DNA of 64,000 bases from Paralithodes platypus (Eukaryota > Arthropoda > Malacostraca > Decapoda > Lithodidae), in assembly GCA_032716605.1 (NCBI GenBank), contig CM064492.1, positions 49,968,002-50,032,001 on the forward strand, written 5' to 3'. The first letter of the stretch is position 1. Each line of letters starts with the position of its first letter. The position numbers and the translations under genes are program-made. The notes beneath the pieces were generated by a model. That model had not been told where the DNA came from and did not search any database. It saw nothing but the letters and a program-made list of their open reading frames with translations. Shown one piece after another: positions 22,725 through 34,300 of this stretch.

Positions 22725-22870
22725 GTTTTAGTAATTGTAATGATTACTTAACAATCTACAGTGTTATCCAAATCTTAAGTCATGATATATCACATTAAAC
22801 ACATTTATCACATATATATCATACAAAATACACAAGCAAAATAAAAAAATTATAAACCCAAAAAGTAAGC
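22725..22870. repeat. Direct repeat, copy 1 of 2
   Basis: The block TGATATATCACATTAAACACA...TATATATCATACAAAATACAC aligns with 23395-23550 (ATATCACATATAACACATATA...ATATATCATACAGTAAACAC). Moderately diverged and non-coding. Confidence 0.55.
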
Positions 22871-23140
22871 AAGAGATTAATACTGACTGATTTGGCCCAC
22901 GTGGCTTAGAGCCAATCACAGGCTCTGCTTCACTTATTACTCATACTATAAAATAGGCAGCGACGCATTTCATTTCTTGGTTGTGTTTACGCAATTATAT
23001 CTGAGTTATTTATGTGTTCCCTGTGATGGTTAATTTATCTTAAGGTTTGGATATCACTGGATCATCACAATATAATTTGAATGAATTAAACTTATCTTTA
23101 TTATTCCATATTTATTCATTAAAATATATGTCTTAGTCAT

Positions 23141-23389
23141 CCGCTGCATGTCTGCCTGCCGAGATTGGAACCTCTCCGGGTGGTCAGGGGCCGGGGGAGT
23201 GCTGGAGCGACCTTTGGTGACCCCGGTCTCTGGGTCTTCTCCTGGGTGACCTGGATGTGTGTGAGTTTGTGCTTTTTATCTGTGTTTATTTGTTGTTTTA
23301 TGTTGTTTTTGTGTTTTCCCTGTTCTTGCTCTGTCTTGAGTTGGCTACCCCCAAAATGGGGATTGGGCCTGAGCATATAGATAGATAGA
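23141..23389 (+). mobile_element. Retroposed 249-bp element with 7-bp TSD
   Basis: TAGTCAT at 23134-23140 is repeated at 23390-23396. The insert ends in ATAGATAGATAG, a short tetranucleotide 3' tail of the type left by RTE-class retroposition. The interior is GT-rich and not coding; I cannot name the family. Confidence 0.65.
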
Positions 23390-23394
23390 TAGTC

Positions 23395-23550
23395 ATTCTA
23401 ATTCTAATGATATGATACGTGATATCCAAACCTTAAGAGCTATAAAATATCACATATAACACATATATAACGTATATATCATACAGTAAACACAAACAAG
23501 GGAAAAAATGCTCCTGGTATAGAGCAGGTTCGGCCCTACATGGACACTCT
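23395..23550. repeat. Direct repeat, copy 2 of 2
   Basis: Partner of 22725-22870. After the shared block both copies pass into CTGATTTGGCCCACGTGG / GCAGGTTCGGCCCTACATGG. Confidence 0.55.
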
Positions 23551-24290
23551 TCGCGTATAAGCTATATACGAACTCATGAAAATTGTATATCTATCTATCT
23601 ATATCTATTCATTTCACGTGGAAGAAAGAAAAAGGTACCGGTATTCTAAAATATGTAACCAACCCTGCATTTAATTTTCACAGCATGAATTTGAGAAATA
23701 TTGGATTGGGAAATATATTCAACAAATTGATGGTGTATACAGCTATAGTAATAGCTGCAAAAAAAATATATGTTTAAGAAAAAGAAAAGGTTTACAAATA
23801 TATGCCACCTTAGTTTGATGACGTGTTGCATGGGCAATCAAAAACTTTACCGGTACTCTTATTGTTGGGCAAGACGATAATCAAACGCAAAACAATTCTG
23901 CTGCATGTTTAATTAACAGTACCTCTACCACTCCAGTGTAAATCTAATCTATTTGAAGGACAGCCATAATGTTATTATCATTACAATCAATAATAATTCA
24001 ATGTGTTATTGTATGATCTGTTTGACCCAATAGCAATTATGTTGAAACACCTATAAACTAACTGGTTAATAAATATTAACAGTAATAAAGGTACAACAAT
24101 AATCTTGTTTACATTAGGTGAATTAACACTTTTTCATTTATTTACAAGATTCCTTAACCATTACATTTATATCCTACTTAAAGAATCATTAGGTTGTTGG
24201 CTTTGTATTAGTCTCCTTGGTTGGTGTTTTATTATAATGGTATGAAAATGAATCTCCCCATCCAATTAACGCTACGATTATGAGGTTTAA

Positions 24291-24514
24291 CTCATTCAGT
24301 ACCGGTGATATTGATTTCATCATAATATTATCCTGGCAAATATTAGACAATTGTATTAGGCTAAAGAAGGGCGTCTACTATTTGAAATGCTACAGACTAT
24401 CGCAAATAACACCTTAGCTACCGCAGCCCCTTCCTTATCTACATATACTGTAATAGTCTGAATATAGCTATAGTAAAATCTACTGTATATGAGATGTCCC
24501 CGGTACCAAAAGGG
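24291..24514. mobile_element. Family A1 palindromic TTAA element
   Basis: TTAA at 24287-24290 and 24515-24518. Ends CTCATTCAGTACCGGTGA and mirror CCCCGGTACCAAAAGGG. Inner arm ATTAGACAATTGTATTAGGC. Non-coding. Confidence 0.75.
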
Positions 24515-24518
24515 TTAA

Positions 24519-25106
24519 TAAAATGTCTCTATTTATGGCCTAGCTAAGATTCACCAAGGTCCTCTGCTCTATGATATAGAAATTCGCCTGCAACGGAACG
24601 ATATCCCTTAAGCTACTTCACACATGATTAACATAGATATAGAAATATTAGTTCTATAAATCTGTCATATTTATGGAATTATAGTCTATTTTGTCTTACA
24701 AATTTCCACCGCCTTATGTTCGACTTAATAATTCGTGTCAATTGCCATATTTAATATACCCACATTTCATACCATATATTGGCATTTGCCTCAACGTTAT
24801 GATGAAACAGAGTCGAAATTAATTTTGTGTAAATTTACATACATGCAATCCAATATATCTGACTGAACTGCACTTCTATATTTGTTTATGTTAATCGAAG
24901 GGACAAGAAGAACCAGACCCACTCTCGTGGGTCCATCTATCCACTCGGAAGGAGGGAGAACCGTAGCACTCCCTTCACCAATTACAGGTGGCCTCTCCCA
25001 ACACTTTCATCTCACCCTCTCCAGTGAATGGAGAATAGTTATTTATTAACATTAGTATTCAGTAAAACAAGGAAGTGTAACAGTTAAACGGCTTTATACC
25101 ATCTAT
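24519..25106. other. No gene recognised
   Basis: AT-rich sequence with a GC-richer patch at about 24900-25030 containing a small hairpin CCCACTCTCGTGGG. I see nothing else. Confidence 0.5.
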
Positions 25107-25207
25107 TTAACCCTTCTTAATACCACATATCCTTCATTAGATGGATACAATTTGCTAAAATATAGCTAAATAAAAATTAAACGGAACCCTGGTACGGAAG
25201 GGGTTAA
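25107..25207. mobile_element. Family A deletion derivative in right arm
   Basis: Begins TTAACCCTTCTTAATACC and ends GGTACGGAAGGGGTTAA, about 100 bp instead of 210 bp. It lies at the same site relative to the inverted repeat arm as the A element at 22387. Confidence 0.6.
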
Positions 25208-25612
25208 TCTCGGAGGGAGCAGCGCTCGCTGAGGCAGTTGAAAGACGCCAAATCTCATCAAGTAAGAAAATAATCTACAACTATGTGTAATGTAATGTTA
25301 TATTAATGTGTGGCCGTGTATTTGAGTTGACTAGTTACGAAATATGAATAGATTAGTGTGAGCTACCGTAGTTAAGGGGAAGGTGGGTTGACAGGCGAAT
25401 ACTGTATTGAGAATACACACAAACCATATATTTTTACCTTTTAATATTCAATGCATTGAATCAAGGAACCCATTTTATGTGTGAGTCAATGATCTCTTTT
25501 AATAATACTGTATATATAATATAACAGTGAAATACATTCTTACTCCAGATATTGGGATATATGGGCTTAATTAATCATAACTTAATTTAAATATGAGAAT
25601 GCAAAAGTATAT
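25208..25612. repeat. Inverted repeat arm, right (~405 bp)
   Basis: Reverse-complement partner of 21975-22386. The arms are about 2.8 kb apart and clearly diverged by indels. Confidence 0.8.
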
Positions 25613-27560
25613 TTGTTATGTCGGGCTATATTATTTACAGCTCGTGATATAGTCTTTACTAAAATCCAGATCTGGACTTATAGACCGTAAATAACTCAAC
25701 AGGGTCAAATCTAACACAGTCTTACTCTCACAAATAAGTATTCAATTAGGTACTACAGTGCTCAATAACAACACTCATAACAATTATAACACCTGTTTAT
25801 TCAATTAGATCTAATACTTAAAAATCAGATTGTAGCTTCACCTAGATAATTATTGGAACTATCAGGCAAGGATTAGCAGGCATATAAATGGTAGATCATA
25901 AATGGGGAGCAATCGCTCTTCAACTGAGGTTGTAACCAGGTGTAAAATCTGCAACTAAATAATACACGTAACTTATAGAATCAACCCTTAATAATAATCG
26001 TGATGTGAGTCGAGTGTCTTCCGTGAATAAAACAACAGTGAAAGCACTAGAACACAATCTCAAACAAGAGAGGCTGGGAGAGTTGAGAGAATAAACAATA
26101 TAACCCAGGTGGGGAGGCCGAGTCACGACTGGTAGTGGCGAGCCGGCTAGGTGTCGCAGTATTCTCAAGTGACCTTCCTGATTAAACAGCGGAGGTCAGG
26201 TCACCTACTGGACTGCGGTGGCTGAAATTAATCTCAAAGTTAATGCAACTAGAATTATAATTTAAATAATGTTACTCTGAAATTGGTGGCAAAAGAGGAT
26301 TTAATTTATTTTACAAAAGATTAAGTAGGTGGATTAAATTATGTAATTTCTAATGAATATCTTATATTCACGTCAACGATCGTATGTAAGAATAACGAAA
26401 CGAAGCGAGGAATTCAGATATAAATTGAATATATAAATAGGAATGGAATATAGAAGAATATCTTTTAATAGTAATTAAGAACAGATTATAATTGATTAAA
26501 TGAGCTTAGACAATGAACGCTCTGGAAATATCAAGGAATGACAGTGTAATTAATAATTAAATCAATATTAATTATGAATAGAAGGTGGCGCACAGGATGG
26601 AGTTGTGCTAAGGTAATACTCAAAAATAGTATTACCAAGACATCTGAACGAGTTAACAGAGTCTTACAATGAACATACACTGGAATTAAAGGTGTATGGT
26701 AAGACGTACACAACGAAGTTGTACTAAGGTAATACTCAAAAATAGTATTACCAAGACGTCTGAACGAGTTAACAGAGTCTTACAATAAACATACACTACA
26801 ATAATGAGTGTATGGTAAGTGATGTGGAATTAATTAAGTAACAGACTCTATGCAATACTGGAATTCCCAAGCATGAAGAATCAGAATTACTTACATCAGT
26901 AATCAAATGAACGTAAATACTAGTTCATTAAATAATTACAATGGAGTTTAATTAAGAGAGTAAAAATGGGGGAACTCGGGAAATAAAGGTGTTTATAAAG
27001 TAACACTTCTCAACGAGGATACTGTGGTAAATTAATTATAAAATTGGGCGTAGGTTCTAGGTAAAAATCAATTAGGTAAATTTGTTATAAAATTGGGCAT
27101 AGGTTCTAGGTAATCAGTGATGACTCAAGAAGGGTAATTACACACGAAATACACGTCGACCTCAACTTGCAAAATACACAACAGAATACATAATATTATA
27201 TTAGGCAAATCTGTGAGTGTGCAAGGTAAGTTAATTAAAACAAATGTATATAACGTATGTGTAGGACATTCTAGAGAAAATAAATAAATTATGAACACTA
27301 GGTCTTAAACACAGACCTTAACTAAGTCTTTATATAACGATTCTCAAGGATGAACACAATACGTAATTAAAGATCTTGGGCACAGATCTCAGAATGAATT
27401 AACACAACACGATTCACATATTTTAACCTATACCTCAACAACAATAACACAACAAAAAGACACACAGAACCTTAGGGAATGTTTGGAGGGCTGGTGAAGA
27501 GAGTGCAGGGCTGGCCAACGTAGGTCTTAGGTCCTAGGGGCAGTACTCCCGGGGGCAGGG
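25613..27560 (-). repeat. Long LTR-like repeat, minus copy
   Basis: In reverse complement this aligns in patches with 61600-63525. Patches are: a block ending in CGGCATAACA / CGACATAACA; CCCTGTTGAG with AAGTCCA and TAGTAAAGAC; ACCTAGAACYTACGCCCAATTT; and the AGATCTGTGCCCAAGATCT block followed by AAAATATGTGAAT. Because the shared end is CATAACA I considered a retrotransposon LTR, but I could not find the matching TG start. Length and A/T richness would suit an LTR of an unclassified element. Confidence 0.5.
26600..26830. repeat. ~115-bp tandem duplication
   Basis: Two adjacent copies, about 26602-26716 and 26717-26831, share AAGGTAATACTCAAAAATAG, GAACGAGTTAACAGAGTC and GTGTATGGTAAG. A second short duplication (period ~49 bp, ATAAAATTGGGC) is at about 27035-27110. 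Neither is doubled in the plus-strand relative near 62100. Confidence 0.8.
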
Positions 27561-28499
27561 CGTCCTCGGGCAGCACTTCAGGCTCCAGGCTTTAGGAAGG
27601 TGGGACGTCCCTCCGACAGGACTCCAGGGGCACTTCAGGATCGCACACTCTCCAGGCAGGGCAGGGGCAGGCTGGGGCAGGCTGGTGCCAGCTACACAGT
27701 TACTGCTACTCGGTTCCTAGGTAGGGGTTGAATAGTAGGGTCGTGTAACTTGCATCTTTTCCACAATTTATTTGAGGTAATGTGTGACTTTTTTCTTGAC
27801 TCTTGTGGACAGGGTTTCAAACTCAGAGGGACATGGGGAAATGGTTGTGATGAAGTTGTGAGGTAATTACTTATCGTAGGTACACATAGTGGCTGTTTAC
27901 ATTGATATATATATATATGGTAGGCAGCTCATTAATTACTTAAGACCTAGTTACTTAGTCTAATAAGAGAGAAATTGGATAGGTACGGACTCGTCCATGG
28001 GCTACATTCCTAAACAAACATTGATATAGCTCGTTTAATAGTTGTTCTTGGTCGAGGTTTATTGGATCTCCCGATCTGCCACAATGTGTCCTCTCGTTTA
28101 TATCCATTCCTGTCGGTAGATTCCAGGCCGTTGCTGTTTTATTTGCATAACCACTTTTCATTCGTGTCCTCCATATCCGGGAGCTGAGTACATGTAGCCC
28201 GTGCCGGTATCGGGCTGCGAGGGGGCGTGACCCGAGCAGGTGGCTAATGAGTTTGGGTGACCTCCCATACCTTTGTCTCATCATAGAAAACGGTGAAACA
28301 GGGGTCGCTTGGGTATTTGTCCAGGGGCTCGAGCATGGGAAAATTGGGGTGTCTCTGATGTTTTTCTTGTCTTGATTATGGGGTCTTGGAGTTGCAGACT
28401 GGCTATTCTGTAACTGTTATTTGGGTGGCTCGTCTTCAGACCCGTCATCTCAATATTCAAGTCTCAATTGCTTCTGACTTCGATAACATTATATCTTCA
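27561..28499 (-). other. Unassigned region with a 109-codon minus frame
   Basis: The minus frame at 27955-28284 begins MMRQRYGRSPKLIS and contains an HCGRSGDP segment. I do not recognise it. It lies directly upstream, on the same strand, of the LTR-like repeat at 25613-27560, so it might be a remnant of a retroelement ORF. That rests on position only. Confidence 0.3.
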
Positions 28500-29550
28500 A
28501 TATCCTTACTTATTCGAATGGATCATCAAACTTTAAATTGAGCTAGTTTTACATAAAATGGCAAATATGAACATGAGCTAGTTAGCCTACTGCTATTTTA
28601 TCTATATGTTATTTAATTTTAGGAAGAAGATTTGGAAAGCATTCATAAACATACATAGATACAATGATAGAGGGAGAAATGAGAGAAAGGAAGGAGAGAG
28701 ATTTTATCGTGATATAATATCATACTGTGGTTATAGTCCTGGCCCTGGTTATAGTCACAGTGGTGAAAACAATCCAGGGGGAGGGGCTTACAGACGTGAA
28801 ACAGGAAAGAAAACAGACGGGAGGGCTTGGCTGAGAAAGGGTGGTAGATTGGGAAAGGAGTGGGGGAGGGGGGTTCAGCAATGTTACCAACACAATTCGC
28901 ACTTCTCTGCCGGGCAGGTGTAGCAGGACTTATGTCCACAACAGTACATTTTAGGGTTAATTGGAATCATCCAACCCATCACCCTGAGTAGTATGTACAT
29001 TTTTAATGACGATTTTTAAAATTATCATTCTTTATTTGTTTATTTACTTTTTTTGTTTTCTTACTCTCTCTTCAGCTGAATAAATAAAACGGTGATAATT
29101 TCTGCCTACTCCATACCAATTTTTCTGTGGTATGAGTCTAGATTTTTCTTAATGTATCTATAGAGGAGCTGTCTATTACTTTATTTAGGAGTTTGTTCCA
29201 CTAATCAATTACACTGTGAGTGAAGATTTGTTTTGTTGTATCTACATTCGTTAATAATTTTAAATTGTTTTCTCTTGTAGATGTGTCTTCAGCTTTTTTG
29301 AATAACTTACTAGGTTAATGTTACTGAATCCTTTTAGCATTTTAAAACACTATCAATTGGCCTCTCATCCTTCGTTTCTTAAGTGACAAAATATAAAGTT
29401 CTCTCAGTCTTTCATCATTTGATTTATTTCTCAATGAAGGGATTAGTTTAGTGGCTTGCCTTTGCAACAGATTCCAATTTGTTAATATCCTTTATGAGGT
29501 GGGGTGACCAAAACTGCACAGCGTATTCGAGGTGCGGTTTCACCAGAGAG
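28500..29550 (-). pseudogene. LINE 3' portion (CR1/L2/Jockey-like), minus copy
   Basis: Read on the minus strand from 29550, the sequence encodes a VKPHLEYAVQFWSPHLIKD segment followed by NKLESV, typical of the region after the reverse transcriptase in CR1/L2/Jockey-clade LINEs. Several stops and frame changes follow. A terminal cysteine-rich peptide MYCCGHKSCYTC..KCELCW lies at about 28950-28880, then the 3' untranslated region to 28500. The 5' part, including the RT catalytic core, is missing. Confidence 0.72.
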
Positions 29551-29690
29551 AGAGAGAGAGTGTGTGTGTGTCTTGTTACTCAGTTACTTGTTCGTGTGTC
29601 TTGTGAGAGTGTGTGTGTGTGTGTGTGTGTATCGGACTGTCTTTTCTGTGAGAGAGTGTGTGGGTGTGTGTGTGTGTGTAACAATCATAT
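29549..29690. repeat. (GA)n/(GT)n microsatellites
   Basis: GA units at 29548-29561 followed by three GT-rich runs up to about 29680, directly outside the left inverted arm. Confidence 0.9.
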
Positions 29691-29723
29691 GGAATTGCAT
29701 ACCTCCTACACAAAGTTTCCCCT

Positions 29724-30042
29724 AATAGTGGAGCAGATAACTGCAAATTTCAGGAGAATCGTTCATTTCCGGAAACAAGCACCAAATTTGGCACACATAC
29801 TCCTTGGGGATTGCTCTTTTGATAAAACCCGTTAGCCACCTTAAAATTCAAGATGGCGGCCATTTTTCAAGATGGCCGCCATTGAATATACAGAAATATT
29901 GCATTTCGCAATAAAATCGCAAAGACTTGTCCTATTTGAATGATCTTGGTGTCAAATCATACATTTTTCACTATGTAGAATCCGAATTTGGAACCATGGA
30001 CTTACTCACTAGCTTCCTTGTACCATAATATCAGTCCCGGAA
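29724..30042. repeat. Outer inverted arm, left (~319 bp)
   Basis: The reverse complement of 37731-38042. Matching begins at TAGTGGAGCAGATAACT and ends at ATATCAGTCCCGGA. The arm carries an internal small palindromic duplication (ATGGCGGCCATTTTT / AAGATGGCCGCCAT). Outside the arms both sides pass into GT/GA microsatellites. The pair encloses the transposase/nuclease gene at 31363-35831. Confidence 0.85.
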
Positions 30043-30418
30043 GCCTAATATTCTGCTAAATTAGAGGTTCATGTTACATCTGACTCGGCTAAAATGCATG
30101 GTAGTGTATATCGTAGTAGTGTTAGAGGTTTAATATGTGTAGTATCTTCCTGTACAAGGCTTCCAAACTGGACATGACACGATGCGGTGGGGGGGACGTT
30201 GAGAGACTTGCAGCGGAAGGTGTAGAGTAGTAGCTCAACAGAGCGGATGTCAACGCACAGCCAGGAAACTCAGCATGGGGTTCAGTATCACCTGAATAAT
30301 TAGTTTAGTGTAGCTAAATAATTAGTTTAGTGTCCCAAATGCTGTCTAATAAGCCCCGCATCAGTTAGCTACTGTAGATTACATGTAGTTTAACATAGAT
30401 GTTTAGTTAGATGGTGGA
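30043..30418. other. No gene recognised
   Basis: Between the left arm and a SINE. A short direct duplication (AATAATTAGTTTAGTGT twice near 30295-30332) is the only structure seen. Confidence 0.5.
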
Positions 30419-30971
30419 GGGGAGGTGTGGTGGAGTGGTCTTGCCACTGGCCTGGTAATCCAAAGGTCCCGGGTTCAAATCCCGATGTATCAATGGGAAG
30501 ATATTATTGGGATGGAATTTGTGCTGTACCTAGTATCAGTGCATTACCACAAGCCCACCGAAACGTCAATAAAATACCCTCATTGTTCCCTGATTAAATA
30601 GCACTGTATGAATATTCCCATATTCAAAATATGCTATAGGGGTGCAATGCCTGGTGAGTTATCTGCTCAACAGATGGCGTTGTGTGTGTGTAAGTGTGAG
30701 AGTCCGAGTGTAAGGGGTGAGACAGTGAAGCACGGGAACGAGGTGGCTTCAGAGATGGGGTCGCTTCGGACCATGAGTGAGCACCATGCCTCATGTGAAG
30801 GCAAGATGGCAGGTGCTCGTTGTACTCTACGTGCTTCACATGTCTCACTCCCTAGACTGGAACAAGACCTCACGGGATTCACTGTTCATTGTAAAGTGGT
30901 GAATGTTAAGGCTCTTAGCCTATGCCCGAGAGGAAGTAAGTTGGAATATAGAAAAAAAAAAAAAAAAAAAG
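30419..30971 (+). mobile_element. SINE1, full length
   Basis: Head with A-box GTGGAGTGGTCTTGCC and B-box GGTTCAAATCCCG, a ~420-bp body, and a poly(A) tail of about 18 A at 30953-30970. It is the most complete copy; other copies are 6595-7038 (5'-truncated) and 52011-52504 (minus). The internal frame at 30608-31024 is incidental. Confidence 0.85.
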
Positions 30972-31362
30972 CCGTGCCTGAATTGACAGGGTGTGCCAGC
31001 GCGGGAGAGCCGAGCCAAGGGTAACGGGGCTTTACATTGCTTTGTATGGATGGTGTACAGATCGCACGGGACTTAAATGATACTGGATGAACGATCGGGC
31101 TAGGTGTAGCTCATATATTTTTATTCCCGAACCTAGTCGTGTCCCATACCATATTGTGCATGATTGTGATCAAGGTGGTAAAAGGATAACCCCTCTGCCT
31201 TGATTCGCTGAATACAGATAATTATCATACTGTGATTATCTGTTATCTCTGTTATCATATAACATACTGTGTTATATCTGTGTTATTATCTGTTATATAC
31301 TGTGATTATCTGTTATCTATTATAGCTGTGTTACAGATAATTATCATACTGTATTCACCAAG
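30972..31362 (+). other. Leader region of the transposase gene
   Basis: Contains several near-copies of GTGATTATCTGTTAT / CAGATAATTATCATACTG between 31213 and 31352, partly in inverted orientation, just before the start codon. I see no clear TATA box or splice signal. Confidence 0.4.
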
Positions 31363-34300
31363 ATGGCAAATACAGATCCAGGACCGTCTAAATTCCGGAC
31401 TGACTGGAGCAAGTGTTGTCTTTGCCAGAAGAAGAAGAGTGAAGAGCTCAAGTCACCACGTGCACAACAACCACAAGAACATGATGGCTACACTATGATT
31501 GCGACTACTATTCCCCTCTTTCACGCAATTAATGAGATGCCTATTGTTCTGGATCCAGCCAGACTTGATGATGGTGGTGGCATTGAAGAAACTCTGAGGA
31601 GGAACAAGGCGCAGTATCACCAAAGTTGTCGCCTTATGTTCAACAACACGAAACTGGAGAGAGCCAGAAAAAGAAGAGCAGAGAGTGCTCAGCCAGTAGA
31701 ATGCCAGACCAAGTTGCGTAGAACCAGCCTTGAAGGCCAAACGTGTTTCATATGTGACAAAGAAGCCCCATCCTCTGAACTCAGACAAGTTATGACGATG
31801 AACCTCAATAACAGACTTAATGAATGTGCCCAAACTTTAAATGACGGAAAACTTCTTGCAAGACTCAGCGGTGGAGATGCTATTGCACAGGAGCTCAAAT
31901 ACCATTTTGCATGCTTGACAGACCTGTACAATAGAGAGAGGACGTACCTCAGAGCCACCAAGAGACTGGAACAGGAACGTGCACCCGAAGAGGATGCCCA
32001 CCCACAGGCATTCTCAGAGCTAGTCACATATCTAGTGGAGACCACCAGATCTGGCGAGGGTCCTGCAGTCTTCCGACTTGCAGACATAGTTCACCTGTAT
32101 GCCCAGCGCCTGGAACAGCTGGGTGTTGATGCACCTGCTGTCAACTCCACAAGACTGAAGGAAAAACTGCTGTCAGAAATACCTGAGTTGGAAGTGCACA
32201 AGCAGGGAAGGGATGTTCTTCTGGCTTTCCAGAAAGATGTGGGCTTTGTCTTGTCAGAAGCCTCTGACTATTATAGTGAAGCTATTATCCTTGGCAAAGC
32301 AGCTAACATCTTGCGAAGACATATGCTGGACCACAAGTCGACATTTGATGGAACCTTCCATGAGGGGTGCATCGAGCAGGCCATTCCACTCACTCTTCTT
32401 CAGTTTGTGGCCATGCTTGAACACGGAGCGGACATCAAATCTCAACTGAGGTTTGGCGCATCAAAGACAGATCTAGCAATTGCCCAGCTGCTTCAGTACA
32501 ACTGCTACGCAAGGTACAAAGAAGGAGCAGCAACTCACAGACACTCCAAAGACAGAGAGACCCCATTCCCTGTTTACATGGGGATGTCCGTCTACACAAA
32601 GACCAGAAAGAGAAAGTTGGTGGAAATGCTTAACGAGCATGGCATCAGCATTAAATACGACAGGGTGCTACAGATATCTGCACAGCTGGGAGATGCAACA
32701 GTCAGCAAGTACGTGGAGGATGGGGTGGTCTGTCCACCAGTTCTGCGAAAAGGGCTGTTCACCACATCAGCCATGGACAACATAGACCACAATCCCACTG
32801 CAACAACAGCGACCACTTCTTTCCATGGAACCAGCGTCTCTGTTTTCCAGCACCCAACCAAAGAAGACAAAGGTGAAGAGCGTGGACAGCTGAAGTTCGG
32901 AGAGGAGAAAGTGAAGACAGTTCCAGAACTTCCAGACTCCTTCACCAATGTCCGGCCCGCCTTCTTCACCAAGAAGAAACCCTCTCCTCCCCAGAGTGGT
33001 GTGACACACCCAGACACCAGTCTGCTGAGGCCACAACTGGCAATGGAGTATGAGTGGCTGGAGAAGGTCACTGTGACAGATGGGCCAGTGGATGTGACTT
33101 GGTCAGCCCACCATGCTTCACAGAAGAGAGGAAAGCCATTTGAGGTCAGCATTACATCACTTTTGCCTCTGCTGCGAGATCAGGCCCACTCGGTTGCTAC
33201 AGTCAAGCATGTGATGGACAAGATCAAGGAGATAGTGGCATTTCTGAACCCCGGTCAGGTGCCAGTCATTGCTGCTGACCAGCCAATATATGCAGTAGCC
33301 AAGCAGGTCCAGTGGCACTGGCCTGAAATCTACGGTGAGGACAAGTTCGTCATAATGTTCGGAGGCTTGCATATTGAGATGGCGGCACTGAAGTCCATTG
33401 GAACTCTACTCCAGGACAGTGGTTGGACAGGAGCCCTCTTGGAGGCAGGGATAGCATCTCCTGGGACAGCAGATTCATTTCTGACAGCTTCGAGCATCAC
33501 TAGGACACGACAGATGCACCAGATAACAGCATGCAGTCTGTACAAGCTTCTGAAGGCAGCCCACACGGACTACTCGAAAGAGACAGATGAACAACCTGAA
33601 GAGGTGCCTAGCTTCGAAGCTTGGTGTGAGCATCGCAAACTGCAAAGTCCCCAGTTTCATTTCTGGTATATGGTGCTGTCAATGGAACTGGTGATCCTCT
33701 TGTTGATCCAATCATTCAGGGAAGCCAACTTCTTCCTGTACTGTCAGTCACTGGCTGAGCTGATACCGTACTTCTCTGCCAAGAACAATGTAAACTATGC
33801 ACGGTGGCTTCCGATCCACTACAGAGACATGGTGACCCTGGAACAGAAGCATCCTCAGCTGGCTCAGGAGTTCCAGAGTGGAAACTTTGTTGTACAGAAA
33901 TCGAGCCAACAGTTCTCAGCAATGGCTATTGACCAAGCTCACGAGCAGGCCAACGCTGTCATCAAGGCAGACGGGGGTGTGATCGGCGTGACTGAAGACC
34001 CATCAGCACTGAGAAGATGGATGATAGCTGGTCCTCAAGTCAGCCACTTGGTTGCACAGTATGAGGCAGCATGTGGGACCAAAGAGGGTACTGAACACAC
34101 CAGCCACCATGAGGAGACAGAACGAGCACAAAGAGTGTTCCTTGAGAAAGTAGAAAAGCTCTCACAAGCCATGACAGATATGTGCAATCCTTTCCAGGAG
34201 GAGAGTCGGGACCTGCTTTCGCTCGATACAAAGGATATTGCTCACCACACTGCCGCCGAGCTGATTGGCACACACCTTGAGAAAGGCAAGGTCCGTTTCC

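Noticed and set aside
18355..28950. One 10.6 kb transposon bounded by ~400-bp inverted ends
   Set aside because: The two arms are 3' ends of a LINE: the minus copy continues outward into recognisable LINE coding sequence (28955-29550), so these are two insertions in opposite orientation.
30608..31024. 138-codon plus frame
   Set aside because: Lies within the full-length SINE1 and reads through its poly(A) tail; not conserved as a frame in the other SINE1 copies.
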